Assembly (NCBI RefSeq): GCF_017743975.1
Contig: NZ_JAGHRC010000006.1
Location: forward strand, 124,001 to 188,000
Direction: 5' to 3'
Origin: Ruegeria sp. R14_0
GTDB lineage: Bacteria; Pseudomonadota; Alphaproteobacteria; Rhodobacterales; Rhodobacteraceae
DNA: 64,000 bases
Made by a program: the position numbers and the translations under genes. The notes under the pieces were generated by a model, which did not search any database, was not told the DNA's origin, and saw only the letters and a list, made by a program, of their open reading frames with translations. Shown here one piece after another: positions 52,762 to 62,009 of the stretch (the stretch's first letter is position 1; each line of letters starts with the position of its first letter).

Positions 52762-54293
52762 CACGGCCTAACATTGTTGTGGTCATGGCTGACCAACTGG
52801 CGCCGCATTTCTGCGGAGCTTATGGGCACCCAACGGCGAGAACGCCCCACATAGATGCACTGGCGGCTCGCGGAATGCGATTTGACGCGGCCTATTGTAA
52901 CTCGCCGCTCTGCGCCCCGTCGCGTTTTGCCTTCATGTCCGGGCAACTGATCAGCCGGATTGCGGCCTATGACAACGCCAGTGAGTTCCGGGCCTCGGTC
53001 CCGACTTTCGCACATTACCTCAAAGCGTTGGGGTATCGCACATGCTTGTCCGGCAAAATGCACTTTATCGGTCCTGATCAGAAGCATGGGTTCCAGGATC
53101 GCGTCACCACCGATATCTACCCGGCCGATTTCGCCTGGACCCCGGATTGGGAGGCGTCGGACGAACGCATCGACAAGTGGTATCACAACATGCAGACGGT
53201 CAAGGAAAGCGGCGAGGCCGTCGCGACCTATCAGACCGATTATGATGACGAGGTCGAGTTTGCGGCACGTCGCTGGCTGATCGACCGGGGTAGGGATCGG
53301 GCAGCAGGGGATGCCGCGCCGTTCTGTCTGGTGGCCAGTTTCATCCATCCGCATGATCCATACGTGGCCAAGCCCGATTGGTGGAACCTTTATTCGGACG
53401 CGGATGTGCCGATGCCCGAATTTACCCTGACGCCCGATGAACAAGACCCGTTCTCGCGTCGGGTGATGGATGGGATCGAGGCGAGTTATGTGCCTTTAAC
53501 AGACGAAGAGGTTCTGCGCGCCCGCCGCGCCTATCTGGCCAATGTTAGCTATTTCGACAGCAAGGTCGGTGCGATGGTCAAGGCGCTGGAAGAGATTGAT
53601 GAGCTTGAAAACACCATCGTCATCGTCACAGCTGATCATGGGGACATGCTGGGTGAACGTGGCCTCTGGTACAAGATGAACTTCTTCGAACACTCGGCTC
53701 GGGTACCACTTATCATGGCCGGTCCGGGCGTGGTGCCGGGAAATGCGTCAAATGCCTGCTCCTTGCTGGATCTTTTGCCGACTTTTGTGGACATCGCGGG
53801 AGGCTCGGACGACCTTTACGGTGAACCAGTCGATGGGCGGTCTCTGATGCCGTTGGCACGCGGAGAGGCTGATCCGGTCGACGAAGCCATCGGTGAATAC
53901 TGCGCCGAGATGACACCCTATCCGGTCTTTATGATCCGGCGCGGGACGCTGAAATACATCCATTGCGATCCCGATCCCCCACAGCTTTATGATCTGACCG
54001 CTGATCCGCTGGAAAAGGTGAACGTCGCAGACGATCCGGCATACGCAGATCAGACTGCTGCGTTCGCTGCTGAGGTTGCCCGACGATGGGACAGCGAAAA
54101 ACTGCGCGCCGACGTGATGGCCACCCAGAAATCCCGCCGGGCACTGCATGCGGCGATGGAAGCCGGCGCGGGTGAGGTCTGGGATTACAACCCGCCGCGC
54201 AACGCCACACAGGAATATGTACGCAATCATATGGATTGGACGGTGGCCGCAGCGCGCTACCGATACCCGCCGTTGAAGGAGAACCACGAATGA
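52758..54293 (+). CDS. betC: Choline-O-sulfatase-like enzyme
   Basis: The 511-residue enzyme has the formylglycine motif CAPSR with Cys52, the N-terminal IVVVMADQLAP, and BetC-typical stretches CLSGKMHFIGPDQKHGF, RVTTDIYPADFAWTPDW, VASFIHPHDPYVA, TADHGDMLGERGLWYKMNFF and a C-terminal choline-sulfatase segment (KSRRALHAAMEAG, then YVRNHMDW). No signal peptide, so it hydrolyses choline-O-sulfate (or a related ester) in the cytoplasm to choline and sulfate. It overlaps the oxygenase gene by 4 bp. No BetA/BetB pair follows as in the usual bet operon, which makes the setting unusual. Confidence 0.88.
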   Translation: MTRPNIVVVMADQLAPHFCGAYGHPTARTPHIDALAARGMRFDAAYCNSPLCAPSRFAFMSGQLISRIAAYDNASEFRASVPTFAHYLKALGYRTCLSGKMHFIGPDQKHGFQDRVTTDIYPADFAWTPDWEASDERIDKWYHNMQTVKESGEAVATYQTDYDDEVEFAARRWLIDRGRDRAAGDAAPFCLVASFIHPHDPYVAKPDWWNLYSDADVPMPEFTLTPDEQDPFSRRVMDGIEASYVPLTDEEVLRARRAYLANVSYFDSKVGAMVKALEEIDELENTIVIVTADHGDMLGERGLWYKMNFFEHSARVPLIMAGPGVVPGNASNACSLLDLLPTFVDIAGGSDDLYGEPVDGRSLMPLARGEADPVDEAIGEYCAEMTPYPVFMIRRGTLKYIHCDPDPPQLYDLTADPLEKVNVADDPAYADQTAAFAAEVARRWDSEKLRADVMATQKSRRALHAAMEAGAGEVWDYNPPRNATQEYVRNHMDWTVAAARYRYPPLKENHE

Positions 54294-55081
54294 TGCTGGA
54301 GGGCAAAACCGCCTTGGTGACCGGAGGGCGTGGCGGGATCGGGCGCGCCATCGTCTCGCGATTTCTGCGCGAAGGCGCGCGGGTTTATGCAGCCGACCTT
54401 ACCCCTCAGGGGTCGTTGGCCGCGCATGACGACGACGGCAGCGTTTTTGTAAAACTGGATGTCACGCAAGAAGCAGATGCAATAGCCGCGATGGAGCAGG
54501 TTGGGGCCGCAGAGGGCAAGCTGGACATTCTGGTCAACGCTGCAGGGATCGAGATCGAGAAGACGATCGAAGAGACCACTCTGGACGAATGGAACCTGTC
54601 CTTTGCGGTCAATGTAACGGGGACTTTCCTGACCTCGAAACACGCCCTGCCGCTGATGCGGAAGGTGACCAAGGGCAGCACCGCCTCGATCATCAATTTC
54701 GGCAGCTATGACGGGTTCATCGCCGACCCGGGTCTTGCCGCCTATTGCGCGACAAAAGGCGCTGTGCATGCGCTGACCAAGGCCATGGCCTGCGATCACG
54801 GCCCCGAAGGTATTCGCGTCAATGCGATTTGCCCGGGATACGTCGACACGCCGATGTTGCAGAGCTTTTTCACAGGCGATGGCTCGGGCGGCGGTGGCAA
54901 GACCATCGACCAGTTGCAACAGGCTGTGCGCGACGTGCACCCGATGCGTACCTACGGCACGCCCGAGGACATTGCCAATCTGGTCAATTGGCTGGCCTCG
55001 GACGAGGCGCGCTATGCCAGCGGGCAACTCTGGGTTCTGGACGGAGGGCTGAGTGCGCAGGTTCAGCAGATGAAGCTATGA
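54290..55081 (+). CDS. SDR-family oxidoreductase (first copy)
   Basis: ATG at 54290 overlaps the sulfatase stop and has AAGGAG about 8 nt upstream; ATG at 54293 is equivalent. The 263-residue classical short-chain dehydrogenase has the cofactor loop TGGRGGIGRAI, the NAAG motif, and the catalytic YCATK (Tyr/Lys) with Ser in FGSYDGF. Residues after the first strand (AADLTPQG) suggest NAD preference. The substrate is not known; an alcohol product of the sulfatase or oxygenase step is possible. It overlaps the BKACE gene by 4 bp. Confidence 0.9.
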   Translation: MMLEGKTALVTGGRGGIGRAIVSRFLREGARVYAADLTPQGSLAAHDDDGSVFVKLDVTQEADAIAAMEQVGAAEGKLDILVNAAGIEIEKTIEETTLDEWNLSFAVNVTGTFLTSKHALPLMRKVTKGSTASIINFGSYDGFIADPGLAAYCATKGAVHALTKAMACDHGPEGIRVNAICPGYVDTPMLQSFFTGDGSGGGGKTIDQLQQAVRDVHPMRTYGTPEDIANLVNWLASDEARYASGQLWVLDGGLSAQVQQMKL

Positions 55082-56007
55082 GCAAACCTGTCATCATCAC
55101 ATGCGCTCCGACTGGCGGTATCCACACGCCAACCATGTCGGAACACCTGCCGATCACACCGAACGAAATCACCGAAGCCAGCATAGGCGCGGTTGAGGCC
55201 GGGGCGTCGATCATCCACCTGCATGCAAGAAACCCGGAAGACGGCCGCCCGGATGCGGACCCTGATTTGTTCATGCAATTCCTGCCGCGCATCAAACAGG
55301 CGACCGGTGCGGTGATGAACGTCTCGACCGGCGGCGGGCTGGGTATGACGCGCGAGGAACGCCTGCGCGCCGCCCTGCGGGCCAGTCCGGAAATGGCCAG
55401 CATGAATATGGGGTCAATGAACTTCGGCATCTTCCCGATGATGCAGAAATATTCGGAGTGGAAACACGAGTGGGAGCCCGAGTTTCTGGGCATGACCCGC
55501 GATTTCATATTTCGCAACACCTTCGCCGATATCGAATACGCGATGAAGGAGCTGGGCGATGGCCACGGAACCAAGTTCGAGTTCGAATGCTACGACCTTG
55601 GCCACCTCTATAACTTGGCATGGGTGGTCGATCAGGGCTGGGTCAAGCCGCCGTTCTTTGTCCAGATGGTGTTTGGCATTTTGGGTGGGGTCGGGGCGGA
55701 TCTGGACAACCTGATGCACATGCACACGATTGCCGAAAAGCTGTTCGGCGGCAGTTATGAGTGGTCGGTTTTGGCCGCGGGCCGTCACCAGATGGCCTTT
55801 ACCACACAAGCAGCGCTGTTGGGTGGCAACGTGCGGGTGGGGTTGGAGGACAGCCTGTATATCGGCGCCGGAGAAAAGGCGAAATCCAACGCTGATCAGG
55901 TGCATAAAATCCGTTCAATAATCGAAAACCTTGGCCTGTCGGTCGCCACTCCGGACGAGGCGCGCCAGCGGCTCGGCCTGAAGGGCAATGACCAGACGGC
56001 ATTCTGA
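55078..56007 (+). CDS. 3-keto-5-aminohexanoate cleavage enzyme family protein (BKACE, DUF849)
   Basis: The 309-residue zinc-dependent enzyme starts MSKPVIITCAPTGGIHTPT and has the BKACE metal motif HLHAR (residues about 49-53), the MNVSTGGGLGMTREER loop, ASMNMGSMNFG, and the late GNVRVGLEDSLYI segment. BKACEs cleave a beta-keto acid with acetyl-CoA to give acetoacetate and a new CoA ester; in carnitine catabolism one acts on 3-dehydrocarnitine. With a carnitine-dehydrogenase-like gene three genes later, that is the best guess here. It overlaps both neighbours. Confidence 0.88.
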   Translation: MSKPVIITCAPTGGIHTPTMSEHLPITPNEITEASIGAVEAGASIIHLHARNPEDGRPDADPDLFMQFLPRIKQATGAVMNVSTGGGLGMTREERLRAALRASPEMASMNMGSMNFGIFPMMQKYSEWKHEWEPEFLGMTRDFIFRNTFADIEYAMKELGDGHGTKFEFECYDLGHLYNLAWVVDQGWVKPPFFVQMVFGILGGVGADLDNLMHMHTIAEKLFGGSYEWSVLAAGRHQMAFTTQAALLGGNVRVGLEDSLYIGAGEKAKSNADQVHKIRSIIENLGLSVATPDEARQRLGLKGNDQTAF

Positions 56008-57437
56008 TGGGGGAACGCATGCAGACAAAGATGTTGATCAATGGCGAGATGGTCGAGGGGGGCGGGGACGCTCTGCCTGTGTTGGACCCGGCGACCGGAG
56101 AGGCCGTTGCCCAAGTGCCAGAGGCTTCAGCCGATCAGATCGAAGCGGCAACCCGCGCGGCCGAGGAAGCCTTTGATACCTATCGCCTCACACCGCCTGC
56201 TGAACGGTCAGCGCTGCTTTTGGCCGTTGCGGATGTCATTGAAGAGAACATCGAGGAACTGGCCGAGCTGGAGACGCTCGACGTCGGAAAGCCCTGGCCG
56301 ATGGCGTGTGATGAAGAGATGCCGCTGACAATCGACACCTTTCGGTTCATGGCAGGGGCGGCGCGCACCATGACAGGATCGGTCGCGGGGGAGTATGCGG
56401 CAGGCCATACCTCGATGATCCGCAAGGATCCTATCGGGCCCGTAGCCTCGATCGCGCCGTGGAATTATCCCCTGATGATGGCGGCTTGGAAAATTGCTGC
56501 GCCACTAGCAGCAGGCTGCACCATCGTGATGAAGCCGTCCGAGATTACGCCGCTGGCCACGCTGCGGCTGGCCGAGATGCTGGCGGATGTGTTGCCCAAA
56601 GGCGTTCTGAACGTTGTCCACGGTCGAGGAGGGTCGGTTGGCGATACACTGATCAATGACCCAAGAATCGAAGGGATTTCGGTTACCGGCTCGCCCGCGA
56701 CCGGAATGGCGGCTATGCGGGCGGCGTCGAACCAGATCCGCCACGTCCATCTGGAACTTGGTGGCAAGGCTCCGGTCATTGTCTTTGATGACGCGGATAT
56801 CGACGCGGTGACCGAAACGATCCGTTACGGTTCGTTTTTCAACGCCGGGCAGGATTGCGCACAGCCGTGCCGTGTCATGGTTCAAGACGGGGTTTACGAC
56901 CGGTTGGTTGCCGCAGTGGCTGAACAGGTGAGCCAAATTCAGATCGGCGCACCCAAGGCTGATGGCACCGAAATGGGGCCCATCGTGTCCGCAGTTCAAC
57001 GCGACCGCGTTGCCGGTTTCGTCGACCGCGCCCGCAGCAGCGCCGAGATCGCCGTCGGCGGTAAAGCGGGCGACGGAGCAGGGTTCTTCTATCATCCGAC
57101 AGTAGTGGCGAACGTGGACAATGATGCTGAGATTGCCTGCAACGAGGTGTTTGGCCCCGTCGTTACACTGTCACGATTTACGGATGCTGAGGACGCTCTG
57201 CGCGTCGCCAATGCCGGGCGTTACGGCTTGGCTTCGTCGGTCTGGACCAAGGATGTGTCGACCGCGATGCAGATGACCTCGCGTCTGCGCTATGGCATGA
57301 CCTGGGTAAACACGCATGGGATGCCCGCCGCCGAAATGCCATGGGCGGCGATGAAGGGATCAGGGACCGGCTGCGATATGTCAGTCTATGCGCTGGATGC
57401 ATACACCTCGGTGCGTCATGTGATGGTGGCGCACTGA
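56007..57437 (+). CDS. Aldehyde dehydrogenase (aminobutyraldehyde/betaine aldehyde type)
   Basis: The 476-residue enzyme has the NAD-binding segment GPVASIAPWNYPLMM, the catalytic Glu in LELGGKAP and catalytic Cys in AGQDCAQPCRV, and the C-terminal NEVFGPVVTLSRF. The class resembles PatD/BetB-like amino- and betaine-aldehyde dehydrogenases. An in-frame ATG at 56019 (MQTKMLINGEMVEG) with GGGGGAA just upstream may be the true start. Its stop overlaps the start of the next SDR by 1 bp. It would oxidise an aldehyde released in the pathway, for example betaine aldehyde or malic semialdehyde; the choice is open. Confidence 0.9.
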   Translation: MGERMQTKMLINGEMVEGGGDALPVLDPATGEAVAQVPEASADQIEAATRAAEEAFDTYRLTPPAERSALLLAVADVIEENIEELAELETLDVGKPWPMACDEEMPLTIDTFRFMAGAARTMTGSVAGEYAAGHTSMIRKDPIGPVASIAPWNYPLMMAAWKIAAPLAAGCTIVMKPSEITPLATLRLAEMLADVLPKGVLNVVHGRGGSVGDTLINDPRIEGISVTGSPATGMAAMRAASNQIRHVHLELGGKAPVIVFDDADIDAVTETIRYGSFFNAGQDCAQPCRVMVQDGVYDRLVAAVAEQVSQIQIGAPKADGTEMGPIVSAVQRDRVAGFVDRARSSAEIAVGGKAGDGAGFFYHPTVVANVDNDAEIACNEVFGPVVTLSRFTDAEDALRVANAGRYGLASSVWTKDVSTAMQMTSRLRYGMTWVNTHGMPAAEMPWAAMKGSGTGCDMSVYALDAYTSVRHVMVAH

Positions 57438-58177
57438 TGCGGCTGGTCGGGAAAAAAGCGCTGGTCACCGGTGGCCGCCAGGGGATCGGGCGTGGAATCG
57501 TCGAGGCCTTCGTTCGCGAAGGCGCGGTTGTCACCACCTGCGGCCGAGGGCCGAGGCCCGAGGGGCTGTCAGACAACATTATCTGGTATCCGCTGGACGT
57601 TACGGACGCTATCGCCGTCGGTGAACTCGCTGAAACGACCGGTGCCACCGATATCCTGGTCAACAATGCGGGGGTTCAGGTCGAAAAGACTGTGGCCGAC
57701 AGCACGGATGCGGATTGGGAGGCGGTGATCGGGACCAATTGCCGGGGCGTATTCAACCTCTGCCGTGCCTACATCCCACGGATGCCTGAGGGCGGGTCGA
57801 TCATCAATATCGGTTCGATCTCGGGCAAAGTCGCGGACCCGTCGATGGCGCTGTACAATGCATCCAAGGCATTTGTGCATGGCCTGACCCGGTCGATTGC
57901 TGTTGACCACGGTCCCGGAATTCGTTGCAACGCCATCTGTCCCGGTTGGATTGAAACCGGCATGTTGGATGCAGGCTTTGATCTGGCATCAGACCCGGAC
58001 GCGGCGCGGAAGGATGCGCTGGCGCGGCACGCCGTGCGGAGGTTTGGCAAGCCCGAGGATATTGCAAGCATGGCGGTTTGGCTCGCCTCGGACGAGGCGG
58101 GCTTTGCAACCGGTCAGTTGTTCACGGTGGATGGCGGTATGACGGCTGCTTCGCCCCTTAATCCGGGATTGTTTTGA
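57437..58177 (+). CDS. SDR-family oxidoreductase (second copy)
   Basis: The 246-residue classical short-chain dehydrogenase begins MRLVGKKALVTGGRQGIGRG. It has the NNAG motif, catalytic Ser in IGSISG and Tyr/Lys in YNASKAF, and the LFTVDGGMTAA terminus. It differs enough from the first SDR of the operon to be a separate enzyme rather than a recent duplicate. The start overlaps the aldehyde dehydrogenase stop by 1 bp and the end overlaps the next gene's start by 1 bp. The substrate is unknown. Confidence 0.9.
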   Translation: MRLVGKKALVTGGRQGIGRGIVEAFVREGAVVTTCGRGPRPEGLSDNIIWYPLDVTDAIAVGELAETTGATDILVNNAGVQVEKTVADSTDADWEAVIGTNCRGVFNLCRAYIPRMPEGGSIINIGSISGKVADPSMALYNASKAFVHGLTRSIAVDHGPGIRCNAICPGWIETGMLDAGFDLASDPDAARKDALARHAVRRFGKPEDIASMAVWLASDEAGFATGQLFTVDGGMTAASPLNPGLF

Positions 58178-59103
58178 TGGACACACAACATACAGCTTGT
58201 CTGGGTGGCGGTGTGATCGGTGCCAGCTGGGCCGCGCTGTTTCTGGCGTCGGGCCGTTCGGTTGCGATGTACGACCCGGACCCTGACGTTGAAAAAAAGG
58301 TGCGTGCCTATATCGAAGCGGCATGGCCTGCGCTTGTCGATTTGGGGCTGGCGGAGCGTGGCACGCCCGAGGCGCTCTCATTTAGCCCGAGCGCGGCCCG
58401 CGCTGTCGAAGGTGCCGCATTCGTCCAGGAAAACGTGCCCGAGCGGCTAGAAATCAAGCACGCCATTTTCGCTCAGATAGAATCCAGCCTGGACCCCGAT
58501 GCAATCGTCGCCAGTTCTGCTTCGGGACTCACTCTTGGACAGATGCAGCCGGGGTGGAGAGATCCTGCGCGTTTTGTTCTGGGCCACCCGTTTAACCCTC
58601 CGCATCTGATCCCGCTGGTCGAGGTGCTGGGCAATGACAAAACCGCCGATGGCGTGGTCGAGGCAGCACAACGTTTCTACGAAAGCCTCGGCAAGACTAC
58701 GATCCGCGTCAACAAAGAGGTGCCCGGTCACGTGGCCAACCGTCTCCAGGCTGCGATCTGGCGCGAAGCTATTCATCTGGTGACGTCTGGTGTCGCCTCG
58801 GTCGAAGATGTCGACAAAGCTGTTTGGGCAGGCCCCGGGCTGCGGTGGGCGGCAATGGGGCCAACGATGCTGTTCAACCTGGGTGCCGGTGAGGGCGGCC
58901 TGCGGGCCTTTTGCGATCACTTCACCCAAACGTTCAATGGTTGGTGGGATGACATGGGTGAGGTTTATCTGTCGGAAGGTGTGACCCGGCAACTGGTCGA
59001 CGGCGTTCAGGCCGAGGCGCAAGGGAAAACGCCTGCTGAACTTTCGCAGCAACGCGATGCCCTGATCGTGGCCCTGCAAAAGTCGATATCGGGAATGCGA
59101 TGA
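58177..59103 (+). CDS. L-carnitine 3-dehydrogenase-like 3-hydroxyacyl dehydrogenase
   Basis: The 308-residue protein has an N-terminal Rossmann domain (GGGVIGASWAALF) and the HAD-family catalytic region GHPFNPPHLIPLVEV with its active His, then a C-terminal helical domain with the AGPGLRWAAMGP segment shared by L-carnitine dehydrogenase and L-gulonate dehydrogenase. A TTG directly before the ATG is not needed. It would oxidise a 3-hydroxy acid such as carnitine to the 3-keto acid used by the BKACE. It is the last gene of the operon; no terminator was recognised behind it. Confidence 0.82.
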   Translation: MDTQHTACLGGGVIGASWAALFLASGRSVAMYDPDPDVEKKVRAYIEAAWPALVDLGLAERGTPEALSFSPSAARAVEGAAFVQENVPERLEIKHAIFAQIESSLDPDAIVASSASGLTLGQMQPGWRDPARFVLGHPFNPPHLIPLVEVLGNDKTADGVVEAAQRFYESLGKTTIRVNKEVPGHVANRLQAAIWREAIHLVTSGVASVEDVDKAVWAGPGLRWAAMGPTMLFNLGAGEGGLRAFCDHFTQTFNGWWDDMGEVYLSEGVTRQLVDGVQAEAQGKTPAELSQQRDALIVALQKSISGMR

Positions 59104-59229
59104 CAAAGGCATTGGCGGCCGTCTTCTGGCGAATGTCAAAGCCCAGACCGGTGCGGGTACTGGTAAAGCGCAAATGCCGGAATCGGTCGGAATGACGCGG
59201 TCGGCAGATTCCAGTTGTGAATCCCTCCT

Positions 59230-59239
59230 TTATCTATAA
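59230..59239. promoter_or_regulatory. BioR-type operator upstream of bioB
   Basis: TTATCTATAA matches the alphaproteobacterial BioR (GntR family) site TTATMKATAA exactly; it is extended by T and A on its sides (TTTATCTATAAA, 59229-59240). It lies 42 bp before the bioB start, a normal place for repressing the biotin operon. Confidence 0.75.
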
Positions 59240-59253
59240 AAGATCGGGTAGCC

Positions 59254-59280
59254 ATGAGAGTTTGCGAAAAGTATCGATAA
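59254..59280 (+). CDS. Possible leader mini-ORF before bioB
   Basis: An eight-codon frame (M-R-V-C-E-K-Y-R) starts at ATG 59254 and ends with TAA two bases before the bioB ATG. GGG lies a few bases before its start, while bioB itself has no clear ribosome binding site, so reinitiation or coupling is possible. It may also be chance. Confidence 0.25.
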   Translation: MRVCEKYR

Positions 59281-59281
59281 A

Positions 59282-60262
59282 ATGAAAAACACCACACCGC
59301 TATGGTCCCGTGAAGATGCGCAAGCACTGTACGACCTTCCGCTGATGGATCTGTTGTTTCGCGCCCAGTCGGTGCATCGCGAAAACTTTGATCCCAACAA
59401 GGTTCAGACGTCCAAGCTGTTGTCGATCAAAACCGGCGGATGCGCCGAAGACTGTGCCTATTGCTCGCAATCGGCGCGCAATGGATCGAAACTGTCGGCC
59501 TCCAAGCTGATCGAGGTTCAGCGCGTTTTGACCGAAGCGCGCAAGGCGCGTGATGGCGGCGCAACCCGGTTCTGCATGGGCGCTGCCTGGCGTGAGCCGA
59601 AAGACCGGGACATGGATGCGCTGGTTGCCATGGTCGAAGGTGTGCGCGAGCTGGGCATGGAAACCTGCATGACCCTAGGCATGCTGGACGACAACCAGGT
59701 GATCCGCCTGCGCGACGCTGGTCTGGATTACTACAATCACAACATCGATACGTCCGAACGGTACTACTCCGAGGTCATCACAACGCGTACTTTTGCAGAC
59801 CGGATCGACACGATGAACCGGGTGCAGGAAGCCGGAATCAAGGTCTGCTCTGGCGGTATCCTTGGTATGGGCGAAGAGGTTCAGGACCGCGTGGATATGC
59901 TGGTGACACTAGCCAATATGAATCCGGCACCGGACTCGGTTCCGATCAATATGCTGATGCCGCAGGAAGACACTCCGTTGGCCGATGCAAAGCCTATTGA
60001 CCCGATCGATTTTGTCCGAGTTATCGCTGTTGCGCGCATCATGATGCCGAAATCCTATGTGCGCTTGTCGGCAGGTCGCAGCGACATGAGCGATGAGTTG
60101 CAAGCTATGTGCTTCTTCGCAGGTGCGAACTCGATGTTTGTTGGCGAAACGCTTTTGACGGCAGAGAACCCCGAAGAAGATACTGATGCCATCCTGTTTG
60201 CCAAGCTGGGACTGCAGGCTGAAACCGCATCGGATCAAACGTGTCTGGACGCTGCTGAATGA
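59282..60262 (+). CDS. bioB: Biotin synthase
   Basis: The 326-residue radical SAM enzyme inserts sulfur into dethiobiotin. The SAM 4Fe-4S motif CAEDCAYC is at residues about 57-64, followed by [20 protein letters not shown] (with the conserved substrate-binding Asn/Asp), [10 protein letters not shown] and [11 protein letters not shown], in which the Arg binds the 2Fe-2S cluster. The length and motifs are normal. It is the first gene of bioB-F-D-A-G-C and overlaps bioF by 4 bp. A BioR-type box lies upstream. Confidence 0.97.
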   Translation: MKNTTPLWSREDAQALYDLPLMDLLFRAQSVHRENFDPNKVQTSKLLSIKTGGCAEDCAYCSQSARNGSKLSASKLIEVQRVLTEARKARDGGATRFCMGAAWREPKDRDMDALVAMVEGVRELGMETCMTLGMLDDNQVIRLRDAGLDYYNHNIDTSERYYSEVITTRTFADRIDTMNRVQEAGIKVCSGGILGMGEEVQDRVDMLVTLANMNPAPDSVPINMLMPQEDTPLADAKPIDPIDFVRVIAVARIMMPKSYVRLSAGRSDMSDELQAMCFFAGANSMFVGETLLTAENPEEDTDAILFAKLGLQAETASDQTCLDAAE

Positions 60263-61392
60263 AAGCATTGAGTCGTCTGCGCTCGATGCTTGAACTGCTG
60301 GACACCCGGCACCGCCGTCGGGTGCTTGCCCCACGACGCGGTTTGGATTTTGCGTCCAACGACTACCTTGGGTTGGCGCAGTCTCCTGTTTTGCAGGACG
60401 CTGCGCAACAAGCCCTGGCACATGGCGTTCCGCTCGGATCGGGCGGATCGCGGTTGTTGCGCGGCAATCACCCGGAACATGAAGCGCTGGAGCGCGAGGC
60501 GGCCGCGTTCTTTGAGGCCGAAGCCGCCCTGTTCATGGGCGGCGGGTTTCAGGCGAACCAGGCGATTTTCTCGACCCTTCCGGCGGCCGAAGACCTGATC
60601 CTCTACGATGATTTGGTTCACGCAAGCGCGCATGAAGGTATGCGGATGGGGCGCGGCCAAACGCGGGCCTTTGCACATAATGACGTAGGTGCCGCGCGCC
60701 TGGCGATCGAGGATTGGCTGGCCGAGGGGGGGACGGGTCAAATCTGGATTGCCGTTGAAAGCGTTTATTCGATGGAAGGTGATCTGGCGCCTCTGGAGGC
60801 TCTATCTGATCTTGCCTGCGAATACGGTGCTATTCTGGTTGTGGACGAGGCCCATGCCACAGGTGTGTTCGGCCCGAACGGTCAGGGCCTTGCTCATGGT
60901 CTTAAGGCGGAACTGTTGACCTTGCACACATGCGGCAAAGGTCTTGGCGTTGCAGGAGGATTGATCTGTGGCCCTCGGGTCATGATTGATGCCCTTATCA
61001 ACCGCGCCCGACCGTTTATCTTTGCGACGGCTCCTTCACCATTTAACGCAGCACTCGTCAGGGCCGTATTGCAGCACTTGCAGCAGGACACCACCCTGAT
61101 CCGGGCTGCAATGTCCCGCATCCGGCATGCGCATGCCGTTGCGCAAAAGACCGGGATCGGCCGGGAGGCTCTGAACAGCCAGATCATTCCGGTTGTTCTG
61201 GGCGATGATGCCAAAACCATGGAAATGGCCGCAACGTTACAGGCCAAAGGCTTTGACGTTCGTGGTATCCGGCCGCCGACCGTTCCGCGCGGCACGTCGC
61301 GCCTGCGGGTTTCGATCACCGGGAATGTGGACGAGCAAGACATCAACGCTCTGTTCGAAACACTGGCACAACAACAGACGGAGGCGGCATGA
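60259..61392 (+). CDS. bioF: 8-amino-7-oxononanoate synthase
   Basis: The 377-residue PLP enzyme condenses pimeloyl-ACP with alanine. Hallmarks are [47 protein letters not shown] and the PLP Lys in [12 protein letters not shown]. It is of the usual length and overlaps bioB and bioD by 4 bp. The C-terminal segment [17 protein letters not shown] is typical of the family. Confidence 0.95.
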   Translation: MKALSRLRSMLELLDTRHRRRVLAPRRGLDFASNDYLGLAQSPVLQDAAQQALAHGVPLGSGGSRLLRGNHPEHEALEREAAAFFEAEAALFMGGGFQANQAIFSTLPAAEDLILYDDLVHASAHEGMRMGRGQTRAFAHNDVGAARLAIEDWLAEGGTGQIWIAVESVYSMEGDLAPLEALSDLACEYGAILVVDEAHATGVFGPNGQGLAHGLKAELLTLHTCGKGLGVAGGLICGPRVMIDALINRARPFIFATAPSPFNAALVRAVLQHLQQDTTLIRAAMSRIRHAHAVAQKTGIGREALNSQIIPVVLGDDAKTMEMAATLQAKGFDVRGIRPPTVPRGTSRLRVSITGNVDEQDINALFETLAQQQTEAA

Positions 61393-62009
61393 GCGCTGTA
61401 ATCGTCACAGGCACCGACACGGGTGTCGGCAAAACCGTATTTGCTGCGGGCCTGACCGCCGCGCTGGGTGCAACCTATTGGAAACCGGTTCAATCCGGGC
61501 TCGAAGATGCGACAGATACGGAAACGGTCGCATCTTTGTCCGGAGCCACGGTTCTCCCAGAGTCTTATCGGTTGAACATGCCAGCCTCACCGCACTTGTC
61601 GGCCGAGGATATGGGGCTCGAGATCGAGTCAGACCGCCTCGCTCTGCCGCAGGTCGATGGACCATTGGTGGTCGAAGGGGCTGGTGGCCTCATGGTGCCG
61701 CTGAATCGGAAGGTCTTTTTCCTCGATGTGATTTCGCAGTGGCAGGCCCCGGTGGTTCTGGTGGCGCGCACTGCGCTGGGGACGATCAACCACACCAGCC
61801 TGTCTCTGATGGCCCTGCGTCGCGCGGGCTGCAACGTCGCCGGCGTGGCTTTTGTCGGCGAGGCTGAACCCGATGTGGAGGAAACCATCGCTCAGATGTG
61901 TCAGGTCACCCATCTGGGACGCTTGCCACATATTGACCCACTGTCGCGAGCAACTCTGTCAGACGCCTTCGACACCATCGACGTGAATACGATTCGGGGG
62001 ATGTTGTGA
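61389..62009 (+). CDS. bioD: Dethiobiotin synthetase
   Basis: The 206-residue ATP-dependent enzyme closes the ureido ring of dethiobiotin. The P-loop-like GTDTGVGKTVFAAGL is at residues 7-21, followed by YWKPVQSGLED and VEGAGGLMVPLN, both family signatures. It is slightly shorter than the E. coli enzyme. It overlaps bioF and bioA by 4 bp each. Confidence 0.94.
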   Translation: MSAVIVTGTDTGVGKTVFAAGLTAALGATYWKPVQSGLEDATDTETVASLSGATVLPESYRLNMPASPHLSAEDMGLEIESDRLALPQVDGPLVVEGAGGLMVPLNRKVFFLDVISQWQAPVVLVARTALGTINHTSLSLMALRRAGCNVAGVAFVGEAEPDVEETIAQMCQVTHLGRLPHIDPLSRATLSDAFDTIDVNTIRGML

